DNA of 19,713 nucleotides from an uncultured Aquimonas sp. (GCA_946481615.1 CAMLOR010000043.1:1-19713); one strand, 5' to 3'; positions 9,625 to 18,235 are shown, numbered from the stretch's first letter. A program made the numbers and translations. Notes: a model not told the origin generated them from the sequence alone.

Positions 9625-10050
9625 TCAGGCCGCGCGTACGACGGGGGTCCGCACCGGGCCGCCGTAGGTGCCCTTGAGCACGCCCAGCATGCCCAGCACT
9701 TCGCGATGTACCGACTGCAGTTGTTGATGCGGCGACTCGCGGGTCTCGTGGTAGACCACCGCCATCCACAGCGCGATGCCGCGCAGCTTGAGCTGCGGGG
9801 TCTTGGACAGGGCGCGGGCGTAGGCCTGCTGGCTGGCGTCGCCCCAGGGCTGGTAGCGGTCTTCGACCTCGCTGCCGTAGAGGTGCGGCTGCGGGACGCG
9901 GGCGGCGTTCTGGATCTCGGCCATCACGAGCTGGCCCACGGCGCGTTGCGCGCTCGTCGGCAATTCCTGGACGATGCGGCGCATCTCGCGCGCCTGGCGG
10001 CTCAACATCAGCCAGCGTGCCAGCGCCAGCAAACGAATCACGACTTTCAT
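9625..10050 (-). CDS. Hypothetical protein, 141 residues
   Basis: The ATG at 10050 is preceded by a good ribosome binding site (GAGGT, 5 bases upstream), and the stop is TGA at 9627-9625. I recognise no family. The N-terminus (MKVVIRLLALARWLMLSRQA) is hydrophobic but interspersed with arginine, so it looks more like an amphipathic or peripheral membrane helix than a cleaved signal. The rest is mostly helical in character, with a segment containing ALWMAVVYHETRESPHQQ that could be a buried helix. There are no cysteines. It lies downstream of the EcsC-like gene after a 122-bp gap and upstream of the giant RHS gene after 148 bp, all on the minus strand, so it may have its own promoter. That it is a real gene rests on the ribosome binding site, the reading-frame length and its coherent composition. 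Confidence 0.75.
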   Translation of the reverse strand: MKVVIRLLALARWLMLSRQAREMRRIVQELPTSAQRAVGQLVMAEIQNAARVPQPHLYGSEVEDRYQPWGDASQQAYARALSKTPQLKLRGIALWMAVVYHETRESPHQQLQSVHREVLGMLGVLKGTYGGPVRTPVVRAA

Positions 10051-10172
10051 ATCTACCTCGCCAACGAATCCCTGGTGGCGGCGTAGATCGCTCCCCTGAC
10101 GCGATCGACCCCTGCGTGCGGTCGAATAGTGTCAGATTGTGACAAACCTGGATAGTGTCGGCGGTCGCGGTT
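10051..10172. promoter_or_regulatory. Possible regulatory region with direct and inverted repeats
   Basis: The gap between the EcsC-like stop and the start of the 141-residue gene contains a direct repeat, GAATAGTGTC at 10124-10133 and GGATAGTGTC at 10150-10159, 26 bp apart. Overlapping and following the first copy is an inverted repeat, TGTCA (10130-10134), five bases, TGACA (10140-10144). On the minus strand TTGTCA (10145-10140) resembles a -35 box, but no good -10 follows at normal spacing. The layout would suit an operator for the minus-strand gene that begins at 10050; this is inference only. Confidence 0.3.
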
Positions 10173-10904
10173 TCAGGTTCGGGCCTTCGGGGCCTTCTTC
10201 GCGACCGCCTTCCGGGGCGCGGCGCGCTTGCGGGGCGCGGCTTTCTTCGCGGCGCGGGCCTGCTTCACCGGCGCGGCCGCGGTTTTCGGGGTGGCGGTCT
10301 CGGTGGCGAGTTCGCGGCTGAAAAGATCCGTGGCGGTGCGCGCCACCTGGCGAGTGTCGTACCAGGTGTAGGCACCCACGCCGAGGGCACCGGCGATCGG
10401 CACCACGCGCGATACCGCGCGGCCGAGGCTGCGCTGGGTGATCTTCATCCCGATCTTGTTGGCGATGGAGTAGAGCGAGCGGATCGGGATGCGTCGCACT
10501 AGATAGCGTTCGCCCACGCGCATGACGAGATCGCGGAACAGCTGCGCGCTGGTGTGGCGGAACAGGCAATACAGCATGTGCTCGCGGTTGAGCGTGGCTT
10601 CGTGGCCGTAGACGGCGGCGATGTCCGACACCATCTGGGCCTGGATCTTCCACACCGCATAGATCTCCGGCAGCACCGTCACCCAGCCCAGCGGGCCGGG
10701 CGGAAGAGCCAGGCCGGCGGAGGCGAGCGCGGCCTTCTGCTTGGCGGCGCGCGCGATCTCGCGCACCCGGGCGCGAGGATCGGTCGAAGGTTCGAGCCGG
10801 CTCGGCGGCACTTCCGAGACGAGGTCGATGACGGCCTGCGCGAGCTTGAACTGCGGCTGTTCCCCGACGCGCTTGGCCTTCACTTCGAGCGGAGGCTTCT
10901 TCAT
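10173..10904 (-). CDS. EcsC-family protein with lysine/alanine-rich C-terminal tail
   Basis: The protein has 243 residues. The start at 10904 is fixed by an in-frame TAG at 10916-10914 just upstream with no other start between; no clear ribosome binding site is seen. The central region (about 60-205), with PPGPLGWVTVLPEIYAVW and IQAQMVSDIAAVYGH, matches what I recall of the EcsC family, named after B. subtilis EcsC and of poorly defined biochemical function. The segment VPIAGALGVGAYTWYDTR is small-residue rich and may associate with membrane. From about residue 205 to the end the chain becomes a basic, low-complexity tail (KKAAPRKRAAPRKAVAKKA), like the tail of histone H1 or bacterial H1-like proteins. 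Upstream lie a 79-bp REP-type element and the VOC gene. The family call is from memory of conserved segments; the tail is directly visible. Confidence 0.8.
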   Translation of the reverse strand: MKKPPLEVKAKRVGEQPQFKLAQAVIDLVSEVPPSRLEPSTDPRARVREIARAAKQKAALASAGLALPPGPLGWVTVLPEIYAVWKIQAQMVSDIAAVYGHEATLNREHMLYCLFRHTSAQLFRDLVMRVGERYLVRRIPIRSLYSIANKIGMKITQRSLGRAVSRVVPIAGALGVGAYTWYDTRQVARTATDLFSRELATETATPKTAAAPVKQARAAKKAAPRKRAAPRKAVAKKAPKART

Positions 10905-10961
10905 GCATGCACGCTAGCAAGCGGCGACTGGCTTCGCGATGAATCGTCGTGCCGCGCGCCA

Positions 10962-11040
10962 CGTCGTCCCCGCGAAGGCGGGGACCCAGTGACTTCGCTG
11001 CGCACGAAGTCACTGGATTCCCGCCTGCGCGGGAATGACG
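10962..11040. repeat. REP-type inverted pair (REPIN-like), 79 bp
   Basis: Two 36-bp arms (10962-10997 and 11005-11040) are inverted copies separated by 7 bases, matching at 31 of 36 positions. Each arm carries its own 8-bp hairpin with a 4-base loop: GTCCCCGC/GCGGGGAC on the left and ATTCCCGC/GCGGGAAT on the right. Four of the five differences form two compensated base pairs, so both stems stay perfect. This fits the REP/BIME elements common in gammaproteobacterial intergenic regions. It starts 4 bp past the VOC stop (minus strand), so it could cap or stabilise that transcript's 3' end. Confidence 0.85.
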
Positions 11041-11044
11041 AGCT

Positions 11045-11434
11045 TTACTTCGGTTCGATCAGATCCCAGCGATTGCCGTACAGATCCTCGAACACGACGA
11101 CGGTGCCGTAGGCCTCGTGCCGAGGCTCTTCCGCGAAACGCACGCCGAAGGCCTGCATGCGGGCGTAGTCGGCGGCGAAGTCGTCGGTATGCAGGAACAG
11201 CCAGACGCGGCCGCCGCCCTGGCGGCCGACCGCCGCCTGTTGCTCGGGACTGGCCGCGCGTGCCAGCAGCAACGCGGTTTCGGCGCCGCGCGGACTCATC
11301 CGCACCCAGCGTTTGTCGTTCCCTTGCGGGCTGTCTTCCAGCAGTTCGAAGCCGAGCGCGCCTTCGAACCAGCGGATGGCTTCGTCATAGTGGTGGACGA
11401 GCAGGGCGAACTGGGCGAAGTGCATGCCGCCCAT
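11045..11434 (-). CDS. VOC-superfamily (glyoxalase/bleomycin-resistance fold) protein
   Basis: This is a 129-residue cytosolic protein of normal length for a single VOC unit. The N-terminal half reads HFAQFALLVHHYDEAIRWFEGALGFELLED, here in two parts: HFAQFALLVHHYDEA and then IRWFEGALGFELLED. This is the classic first beta-alpha-beta module. The second module has RVWLFLHTDDFAADYARM and ends with VVVFEDLYGNRWDLIEPK, typical of dioxygenase-like VOC proteins that act on small molecules. The substrate cannot be told from sequence. Two starts are possible, ATG at 11434 (MGGMHF) or at 11425 (MHFAQF); neither has a strong ribosome binding site. With the first, the gene begins 7 bp after the delta-60 protein's stop, so co-transcription and coupling are likely. 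The REP pair follows the stop immediately. Confidence 0.88.
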   Translation of the reverse strand: MGGMHFAQFALLVHHYDEAIRWFEGALGFELLEDSPQGNDKRWVRMSPRGAETALLLARAASPEQQAAVGRQGGGRVWLFLHTDDFAADYARMQAFGVRFAEEPRHEAYGTVVVFEDLYGNRWDLIEPK

Positions 11435-11441
11435 GATGCCA

Positions 11442-12905
11442 TCAGAAGCCGTCGCCGAAGAGCGGCCAGTGCTCGAGTTTGACCGCTGCGGTGTCCACCG
11501 CGGCCGGGTTGAGCAGCGCGTCGGGTTCGCCGGGCTCGCGTGCGGCATGCACGCGCACCGAAGCGCCGATCAACAACGGCTGGCCGTCGTGCATGAGCAG
11601 CGTGCGCACGTCGTCGGTGGGCGCGCCGCCGTGGAACAGATCGATCAGTGCGATGCCGCCTTCGCCGAAGCGCGTGTCCGGACGTCCGTCGCGCGTGAAG
11701 CGCGCTGCCAGGAAATCCTGGTTGAGCACGTGCTCGCCGAAGTAGCCCGCGCCCACCAGCCAGTGGCCGCTGGGGCTGCGGGCCAAGCCGGCCGGCACGG
11801 TGTTGAGCGCGTCGGGCATCGCGAGCGCCGTCGAGAAGCCGGGCGTCGCGGCGTCGCCGAACTCCGGCGCGGCCGCGCCGTCGGCCTGCAGGCGACCGAT
11901 CCGCGTGCCGGTGCCGGCGCCGCTGTCGCCGGCCTGCACGGCGAACACCAGCGCGCCGTCGGTGTCGATCTCGAGCGCGTCGATGGTTTCGACGTCGTAT
12001 TGCACGCCGGGAATCTCGAACACCTGCCAGCCATCGTCGGCGAAGGTCGCGTCGAGCTCGCCTCGCACCGTGAGACGCGCGACCGACAGATCGTAGTTGT
12101 CGATGAACTCCTGCTGCGGCCCGGTGCGCGGACGCTGATGGGTGCCGGCCAGCACGACGCGGTCGTCCGGCAGCACCTGCATCGCCAGCACGTAGCTCAG
12201 ATGGTCGACGCCGGGTTCGTAAAGTTCGAAGGTCGACAACGGGGCGCCGCCGGCATCGAAGCGCGCCAGCAGGCCGCGGTACATCGGCACGCCGATGCGT
12301 TCGAGCTTTTCGCCGGCCGCAAGGATGTTGCCGTGGCTGTCCACTTTCAGCGCATGGAACAGCGCGTCCGCGAGCAGCGCGCCGCCATGTGCGAAGTCCG
12401 GATCGAGTTCGCCGCCGGGCAGCAGGCGCAGCACGAATCCGGTGGTCGGCCCGAATGCGGTGCAGGTGCCCGCGACCAGGATGCGGCCGTCGTCGAGCAG
12501 ATGCACCGCCTCCACGCGCTGCTCGGCGGTGCCGGGCACGAGGTCGGGCAGCACGACGACGCCGGGCATGTCCGGATCGCTGCCGAAACCCGCGTCGGGC
12601 CGGCCATCGGCGCCCATGCGCATCACCGCGCCGCGCGCGTCGGGATCGGGGCGCAACAACTCCGCGCGATTGAGATAGCCGCCGATCACGATGCGATCGT
12701 CCGCGTCGACCGCGGCGTCGTTCGGCACCAGCATCCAGCTCGTGCCCTCGATGCGTTGTCCGTCGCGATCGTGCGGGTCGCCCGCGGTGAGGATGGCGAG
12801 GCCGGCATCGCCGAACGCGGCGATCGGCGCGCCGTCCGCGGCGATCGCCGGCGTCGCGCCGAACGCAGCGAACCACAGCGCCAGCGACAGGATTTTCTTC
12901 GGCAT
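11442..12905 (-). CDS. Secreted delta-60-repeat beta-propeller-like protein
   Basis: The protein has 487 residues. A signal peptide (MPKKILSLALWFAAFGATPA, cleavage near AIA-A, residue 22-23) indicates export. The body contains about six delta-60-type repeats: a 'F(G/A)xxG' strand followed by a '(D/P)xD(G/D)(R/N)(I/V)(L/V)(V/I)(A/G)G' strand, for example VDADDRIVIGGYL, LLDDGRILVAGTC, VDSHGNILAAGEK, VLPDDRVVLAGTH, FADDGWQVFEI and RFGEGGIALIDLF. Such repeats are expected to form a propeller; the function is unknown. ATG at 12905 has GGAG 7 bases upstream. The last residues, EHWPLFGDGF, resemble the end of the divergent protease (VFGSGFEP). The gene is divergent from the protease across 159 bp and its stop lies 7 bp before the VOC gene, so the two probably share a transcript. 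Confidence 0.88.
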   Translation of the reverse strand: MPKKILSLALWFAAFGATPAIAADGAPIAAFGDAGLAILTAGDPHDRDGQRIEGTSWMLVPNDAAVDADDRIVIGGYLNRAELLRPDPDARGAVMRMGADGRPDAGFGSDPDMPGVVVLPDLVPGTAEQRVEAVHLLDDGRILVAGTCTAFGPTTGFVLRLLPGGELDPDFAHGGALLADALFHALKVDSHGNILAAGEKLERIGVPMYRGLLARFDAGGAPLSTFELYEPGVDHLSYVLAMQVLPDDRVVLAGTHQRPRTGPQQEFIDNYDLSVARLTVRGELDATFADDGWQVFEIPGVQYDVETIDALEIDTDGALVFAVQAGDSGAGTGTRIGRLQADGAAAPEFGDAATPGFSTALAMPDALNTVPAGLARSPSGHWLVGAGYFGEHVLNQDFLAARFTRDGRPDTRFGEGGIALIDLFHGGAPTDDVRTLLMHDGQPLLIGASVRVHAAREPGEPDALLNPAAVDTAAVKLEHWPLFGDGF

Positions 12906-13064
12906 CGAACCGCTCCGCGAAGGCAAAAGGCAGCCGAGCATATCGAGCGCCTGGGCGCGATTCGTTACCGGAATTTGCGCGCTGGGTGGAGAGACGAAGC
13001 GCGCCCGAACTGCGTCCAGCATGGTTCGTTCGCGATCGCGCGACGTCATGGAGTGGAGTGCACG
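12906..13064. other. Divergent intergenic region (159 bp) between delta-60 and protease genes
   Basis: Both flanking genes start here, so promoters in both directions are expected, but I cannot identify convincing -35/-10 pairs. Ribosome binding sites are clear on each side: GGAG at 13055-13058 for the protease, and GGAG on the minus strand near 12913-12916 for the delta-60 gene. A perfect 10-bp palindrome CGCGATCGCG lies at 13031-13040. Confidence 0.4.
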
Positions 13065-15986
13065 ATGCCAAGGATCCGTCGTTCGTCCGCCGCGGTCGCG
13101 GCCTGTTGCCTGCTCGGCGGCGCGCACGCCGCCACCTTGCCGAAACATGCGCCGGAAACCCTCGGTCCGGCGGATGCGCAGGGCCGGCGCGCCTGGTATG
13201 TCGAGTACGAGCGTGGGAAGGGGATCGACATCGAAGAGGCGGTCAAGCGCCAAGGCGGCGTCGTGCGGCATCGCTTCGATGGCCTGCCCATGATGAGCGT
13301 GCTGTTGCCGGAGCGGGCGCTGGCACCGTTCGCTGCCGAAAAGCACGTGCAGCACGTGTCGCCCGTGCCGCCGCGCGCGCCGCTCGAACAGCACGTGCCC
13401 TGGAACCTCGATGCGATCCAGGCACGCGATCTGTGGGATGCCGATCGCGACGGCAGCATCGACACCGGCGCGCCGGACGGCAGCGCCTTCACCGTCTGCG
13501 TGATCGACACCGGCCTGTACGCCGCGCACGACGATTTCGCCGGCATCGCGTTGAGCGGCAGCTCGCAGGTGCCCGGCGAGGAATGGTTCACCGACGGTGC
13601 CGGGCACGGCACGCACGTGGCCGGCACCGTGAATGCCGCGCACAACGGCGCGGGCGTCGTGGGCGTGCTGCCGGGCGGCGCGGCACTGCACATCGTGAAG
13701 GTGTTCGACAACGACGGGCGCTGGACGCCCACCTCGGATGTCGCCGCGGCGGCCGAGGATTGCGTGGCGCACGGCGCCGACGTCATCAACATGAGCCTGG
13801 GCGGACCGTTCAGCGCCGCCGAAGAGCGCGTGTTCGAGTCGCTGTGGGAACGCGGCGTGCTGCTGGTGGCGGCGGCCGGCAATTCCAACGATGGCCCTTT
13901 TGCAATGAGCTTTCCCGCCAACTACGCCTCGGTGATCTCGGTGGCGGCGGTGGATCGCATGCAGCTCGCCGCCGACTTCACGCAGCACCCGGAGTCGCGG
14001 CTGGATCCTTCCCTGCCGCCTGCCGACGGCGGCTGGGACGCGGCCGAACTTTCCGGCGGCGGCGTGAACGTGCTTTCGACGCTGCCCGGCCCGCCGCACG
14101 GGCAGGTGCCGCAGTACCGCGTGGAAGCGGGAGACCGACACTTCGAAGGGCAGCATGTGGCGGAGTCGGGCCATGCGGCGCCGAACGCCGCGCTGGTGGA
14201 TGGCGGCCGCTGCCTGCCGCGCAGCGGCGATGCAGGTTGGGCGGATCGCATCGTCCTGTGCGAACGCGGCGATGCCAGCTTCGCCGAGAAGATCAACGAA
14301 GTCGCCGCGTTCGGCGGATTGGCAGCGGTGATCTACAACAACGATGCCAGCCAGATCGGCCCCACCTGCGGCGGCGAATGCACGAGCGGCATTCCGGGCA
14401 TCTTCCTGTCGCGCGACGACGGTCTGGCCCTGCAGCGCGATCTGCTGGGCCAGGCGCTGACGGCGCGCGCCGACGACGGCGCCTGCGACGACTGCAACGG
14501 TGCCTACGGCGCGAACAGCGGCACCTCGATGGCGTCGCCCGGCATCGCCGGCGGCCTGGCGCTGTTGTGGCAGGCCTGTGGCGGGCCCGGCGCGATCGAC
14601 AATCGCGACGTGCGCCTGCTGGCGCGCGACAGCGCGCTCGATCTGGAAGGCGTGCATCCCGGCAGCGATGTCGCCTACGGCCCGGGCTACGACCGCGTCA
14701 CCGGTTGGGGCCTGCTGCAGGTGGCGGATGCCGCGCGGCTCGGCCGCGAGCGCTTCGGTGCCACCTGCGCGCTCGGTCTGGCGGCGACGCCGCGCACGCG
14801 TTCGGTGTGCACCACCGATGCGGCCGCCACCGATTTCGCGCTCGAGCTGACGACCGATTTCGCCGGCGCGGGCACCTTCACGCTGGACGGCTTGCCGGCC
14901 GGAGCCCGCGCGCAGTTCGATCCCGCCGTCCTGCCCGCAGGCCAGCGCGATGCGCTGCTGCGGGTGGACGATCTCGCCCAGGCGCCCGCGGGCCGGCACG
15001 TGCTGACGCTGCAGGCGCAGGACCAGACCGATGCGCGGCGCATCGCCAGCACCACGGTGCAACTCGATCTCTCGCACGCGCTGCCGGATGCGGCGCAGGC
15101 ACTCTCGCCCGCCGACGGCGACGCCGGCGTGGCGCTGTTGCCGCCGCTGCGCTGGTCGGCGTCGCCGGGCGCGTTCGAGTATCTCGTGGAAATCGACGAC
15201 AGCGCCGATTTCTCGTCGCCGCTGCTGAGCGCCACGACCGTCGAAACGACACTGACGCCGCTGTCGAGGCTGCCCGGCAACACCGTGCTGCATTGGCGCG
15301 TGACCGCGCGCAATGCGTGCGGCGATCAGGCTTCGGCCGCCGCCTCGTTCACCACCGGGCCCGAGCCCGCCCAGTGCCCGCTTCAGCACGAGCCGCGCGT
15401 CGTGTTCGAGGACGATGCCGAAACCGCATTGCCGGGCTGGACGCATTCGGGCCTGCGTGACAGCTGGCTGCGCTACAACTTCCAGGCCCATTCGGGCCGC
15501 TTCGCGTGGTGGGCGCGCGATCTGGACCTCGTTTCCGACCAGCACCTGGTTTCGCCGAAGATTTCGCTGCCGGCCGACCGCGCGCCGCTGTCGCTCGCAT
15601 TCTGGGAGCTGCAGGGCATCGAAGCGAACGGGCAGGGCGTGTGCTGGGATGGCGCGCTGCTCGATGTCTCCACCGACGACGGCGCGACCTGGGAGCCCGT
15701 GTCGGCGGCCTCGGTACAGGGTCAGCCCTACGACGGCGTCATCCCGGACACCGACGACAACCCCGCGGCCGGTGCCCAGGCCTGGTGCGGCGACCCGCGC
15801 GGCTGGTCGCGCCAGGTGATCGATCTGCAGCCCTGGGCCGGCCAGGACGTGCGCCTGCGCTTCCGCCTCGCCACCGACAGCTCGACCGGCCGCGCGCCTT
15901 TCGGCTGGCTGCTCGACGACCTGCGCGTGCAGGGCTGCGAGGCGATCGACCCGCTGCACGTGTTCGGCAGCGGGTTCGAACCCTGA
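13065..15986 (+). CDS. Secreted S8 (subtilisin-like) serine protease with PA insert and C-terminal accessory domains
   Basis: The protein has 973 residues. ATG at 13065 has GGAG 6 bases upstream and opens a signal peptide (MPRIRRSSAAVAACCLLGGA, cleavage near AHA-A, residue 22-23). Residues about 40-105 (WYVEYERGKGID...) look like an I9-type propeptide. The catalytic triad is intact: D148 (VIDTGLY), H181 (GHGTHVAGT), S488 (GTSMASPG), with oxyanion-hole N273 (AAGNSND). A protease-associated (PA) domain, about 370-470, is inserted before the serine. D125-A-D127-R-D129-G-S-I-D133 is an EF-hand-like calcium loop. Downstream are an Ig-like segment (about 573-670), an FN3-like segment (670-765) and a MAM/immune-inhibitor-A-like jelly-roll (about 770-965). 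It ends VFGSGFEP. The role is extracellular protein degradation. Its stop is 6 bp from that of the convergent cupredoxin gene. The frame stays open far upstream, but that part is not coding. Confidence 0.95.
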   Translation: MPRIRRSSAAVAACCLLGGAHAATLPKHAPETLGPADAQGRRAWYVEYERGKGIDIEEAVKRQGGVVRHRFDGLPMMSVLLPERALAPFAAEKHVQHVSPVPPRAPLEQHVPWNLDAIQARDLWDADRDGSIDTGAPDGSAFTVCVIDTGLYAAHDDFAGIALSGSSQVPGEEWFTDGAGHGTHVAGTVNAAHNGAGVVGVLPGGAALHIVKVFDNDGRWTPTSDVAAAAEDCVAHGADVINMSLGGPFSAAEERVFESLWERGVLLVAAAGNSNDGPFAMSFPANYASVISVAAVDRMQLAADFTQHPESRLDPSLPPADGGWDAAELSGGGVNVLSTLPGPPHGQVPQYRVEAGDRHFEGQHVAESGHAAPNAALVDGGRCLPRSGDAGWADRIVLCERGDASFAEKINEVAAFGGLAAVIYNNDASQIGPTCGGECTSGIPGIFLSRDDGLALQRDLLGQALTARADDGACDDCNGAYGANSGTSMASPGIAGGLALLWQACGGPGAIDNRDVRLLARDSALDLEGVHPGSDVAYGPGYDRVTGWGLLQVADAARLGRERFGATCALGLAATPRTRSVCTTDAAATDFALELTTDFAGAGTFTLDGLPAGARAQFDPAVLPAGQRDALLRVDDLAQAPAGRHVLTLQAQDQTDARRIASTTVQLDLSHALPDAAQALSPADGDAGVALLPPLRWSASPGAFEYLVEIDDSADFSSPLLSATTVETTLTPLSRLPGNTVLHWRVTARNACGDQASAAASFTTGPEPAQCPLQHEPRVVFEDDAETALPGWTHSGLRDSWLRYNFQAHSGRFAWWARDLDLVSDQHLVSPKISLPADRAPLSLAFWELQGIEANGQGVCWDGALLDVSTDDGATWEPVSAASVQGQPYDGVIPDTDDNPAAGAQAWCGDPRGWSRQVIDLQPWAGQDVRLRFRLATDSSTGRAPFGWLLDDLRVQGCEAIDPLHVFGSGFEP

Positions 15987-15995
15987 TCCGGATCA
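15972..15995. other. Two abutting 12-bp perfect palindromes at convergent stop codons
   Basis: GGGTTCGAACCC (15972-15983) is followed directly by TGATCCGGATCA (15984-15995). The second palindrome contains both stop codons, TGA of the protease and, read on the minus strand, TGA of the cupredoxin gene. There is no T-tract on either side, so an intrinsic terminator is possible but not demonstrated. Confidence 0.4.
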
Positions 15996-16733
15996 GCGCG
16001 TGCCGGCCGCGGCCTGGGTGCACGCGGCCGGAACCGGCGTCAGTCGCTGGATCGGGATCGTGCCCGATTGGCCGGTGTCGGTGCGGTTGAAGGTGACCGT
16101 GCCGTGCGTGCAATCGGTGAAGCGGAAGGTCGCGGTTCCCACGTTGGCCGAAGCGATCGGCGTGGGATCGTTGAAGCGCCCGCCGGTGCTGTGCTGCAGT
16201 GTCAACGTCGCGCTGTCACCGACGTACGGTCCGAAAGCCGAGATCCAGTCGTGCTGGCCGGCGGTGCCGGTCCAGGTGAACCAGCCCAGCGCCATCGAGC
16301 TGGCACTCGGCACCACTTCGATCAGGAAACCCTGGCCGCTGGTGGCCGGGTTGTACCAGGTGCCGCCGATGCCGTAGTTGATGGCGAAGGGCGTGCCGCC
16401 CTGCACGACCACCGTGCCCGCCATGCCGGCGCCGTTCGGGCCGCCGTGCGGCTGGCAGTAATAGCCGAACTCGCCGGCAGTATCGAAGGTGTGCGAGTAG
16501 GTCCAGCTGCCTGAGCTCGGCTCGCCGCTGCTGAAGCTCTCGTCGTCGGCGAACACGTTGTGGTCGCCGCCCATGTTGCGCCAGCGCACGGTGTCGCCGG
16601 GCGCGATGGTGACGGTCTCCGGCTCGAAGCGGAAGCTGATGACCTGGACATCGTGCGTTTCGGCCCAGGCCGCCGTGCCGGCCAGGGTCAGCAGCAAGCC
16701 GCCTGCCGCGGCATGGAATCGCGCGTTCGACAT
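15993..16733 (-). CDS. Secreted cupredoxin (plastocyanin/azurin-like) fused to an uncharacterised C-terminal domain
   Basis: The protein has 246 residues. ATG at 16733 has GGGAG 7 bases upstream. The signal peptide is MSNARFHAAAGGLLLTLAGT, with cleavage near AWA-E (24-25). Residues 25-111 form a type-1 copper domain, with ligands H58 (GDHNVF), C93 and H96 (YYCQPHGG) and M104 (GAGMAGTVVV); all four are present, so it should bind copper and may transfer electrons in the periplasm or outside the cell. Residues about 115-235 form a second beta-rich domain (GIGGTWYNPATSGQGFLIEV, ALGWFTWTG, SGTIPIQRLTP) that I recall as a recurrent unnamed module in secreted Xanthomonadales-type proteins; its function is unknown. 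C208 and C238 could form a disulfide. The gene is convergent with the protease and divergent from radA across 124 bp. Confidence 0.92.
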   Translation of the reverse strand: MSNARFHAAAGGLLLTLAGTAAWAETHDVQVISFRFEPETVTIAPGDTVRWRNMGGDHNVFADDESFSSGEPSSGSWTYSHTFDTAGEFGYYCQPHGGPNGAGMAGTVVVQGGTPFAINYGIGGTWYNPATSGQGFLIEVVPSASSMALGWFTWTGTAGQHDWISAFGPYVGDSATLTLQHSTGGRFNDPTPIASANVGTATFRFTDCTHGTVTFNRTDTGQSGTIPIQRLTPVPAACTQAAAGTR

Positions 16734-16857
16734 GATGTTTCTCCCGACTGGTGTTGCCCCCGTGGGTGGCAGACGCGCAGCCGCGCCGGGGCGTCGCGGT
16801 TGACGCCGAGCATGCCAGCCCCGACGCTGCGCGTCCCCTAACCTTTTGCAGTAGCGC
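16734..16857. other. Divergent intergenic region between cupredoxin gene and radA (124 bp)
   Basis: Promoters for both genes should lie here. TTGACG at 16800-16805 resembles a -35 box for radA, but no good -10 follows at 16-18 bp. The radA ribosome binding site is weak. Nothing else is recognised. Confidence 0.35.
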
Positions 16858-18231
<1,374 letters not shown>

Positions 18232-18235
18232 CTCG

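Noticed and set aside
11435..11548. Longer N-terminus for the VOC protein (start at 11548)
   Set aside because: The added residues are low-complexity shadow of the delta-60 C-terminus and precede the normal first strand of the fold.
13031..13040. CGCGATCGCG palindrome resembling the cyanobacterial HIP1 repeat
   Set aside because: A single short GC-rich palindrome is expected by chance here, and nothing else suggests cyanobacteria.
11424..13064. Upstream extension of the protease reading frame
   Set aside because: It is antisense to the delta-60 gene in register. The true start at 13065 has a ribosome binding site and signal peptide.
12906..15959. Minus-strand extension of the delta-60 reading frame across the protease
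   Set aside because: It is the in-register shadow of the protease. ATG 12905 has a ribosome binding site and begins a signal peptide.
16800..16805. TTGACG as a -35 box for radA
   Set aside because: No acceptable -10 hexamer at 16-18 bp; the nearest AT-rich site (16839-16844) is 33 bp away.
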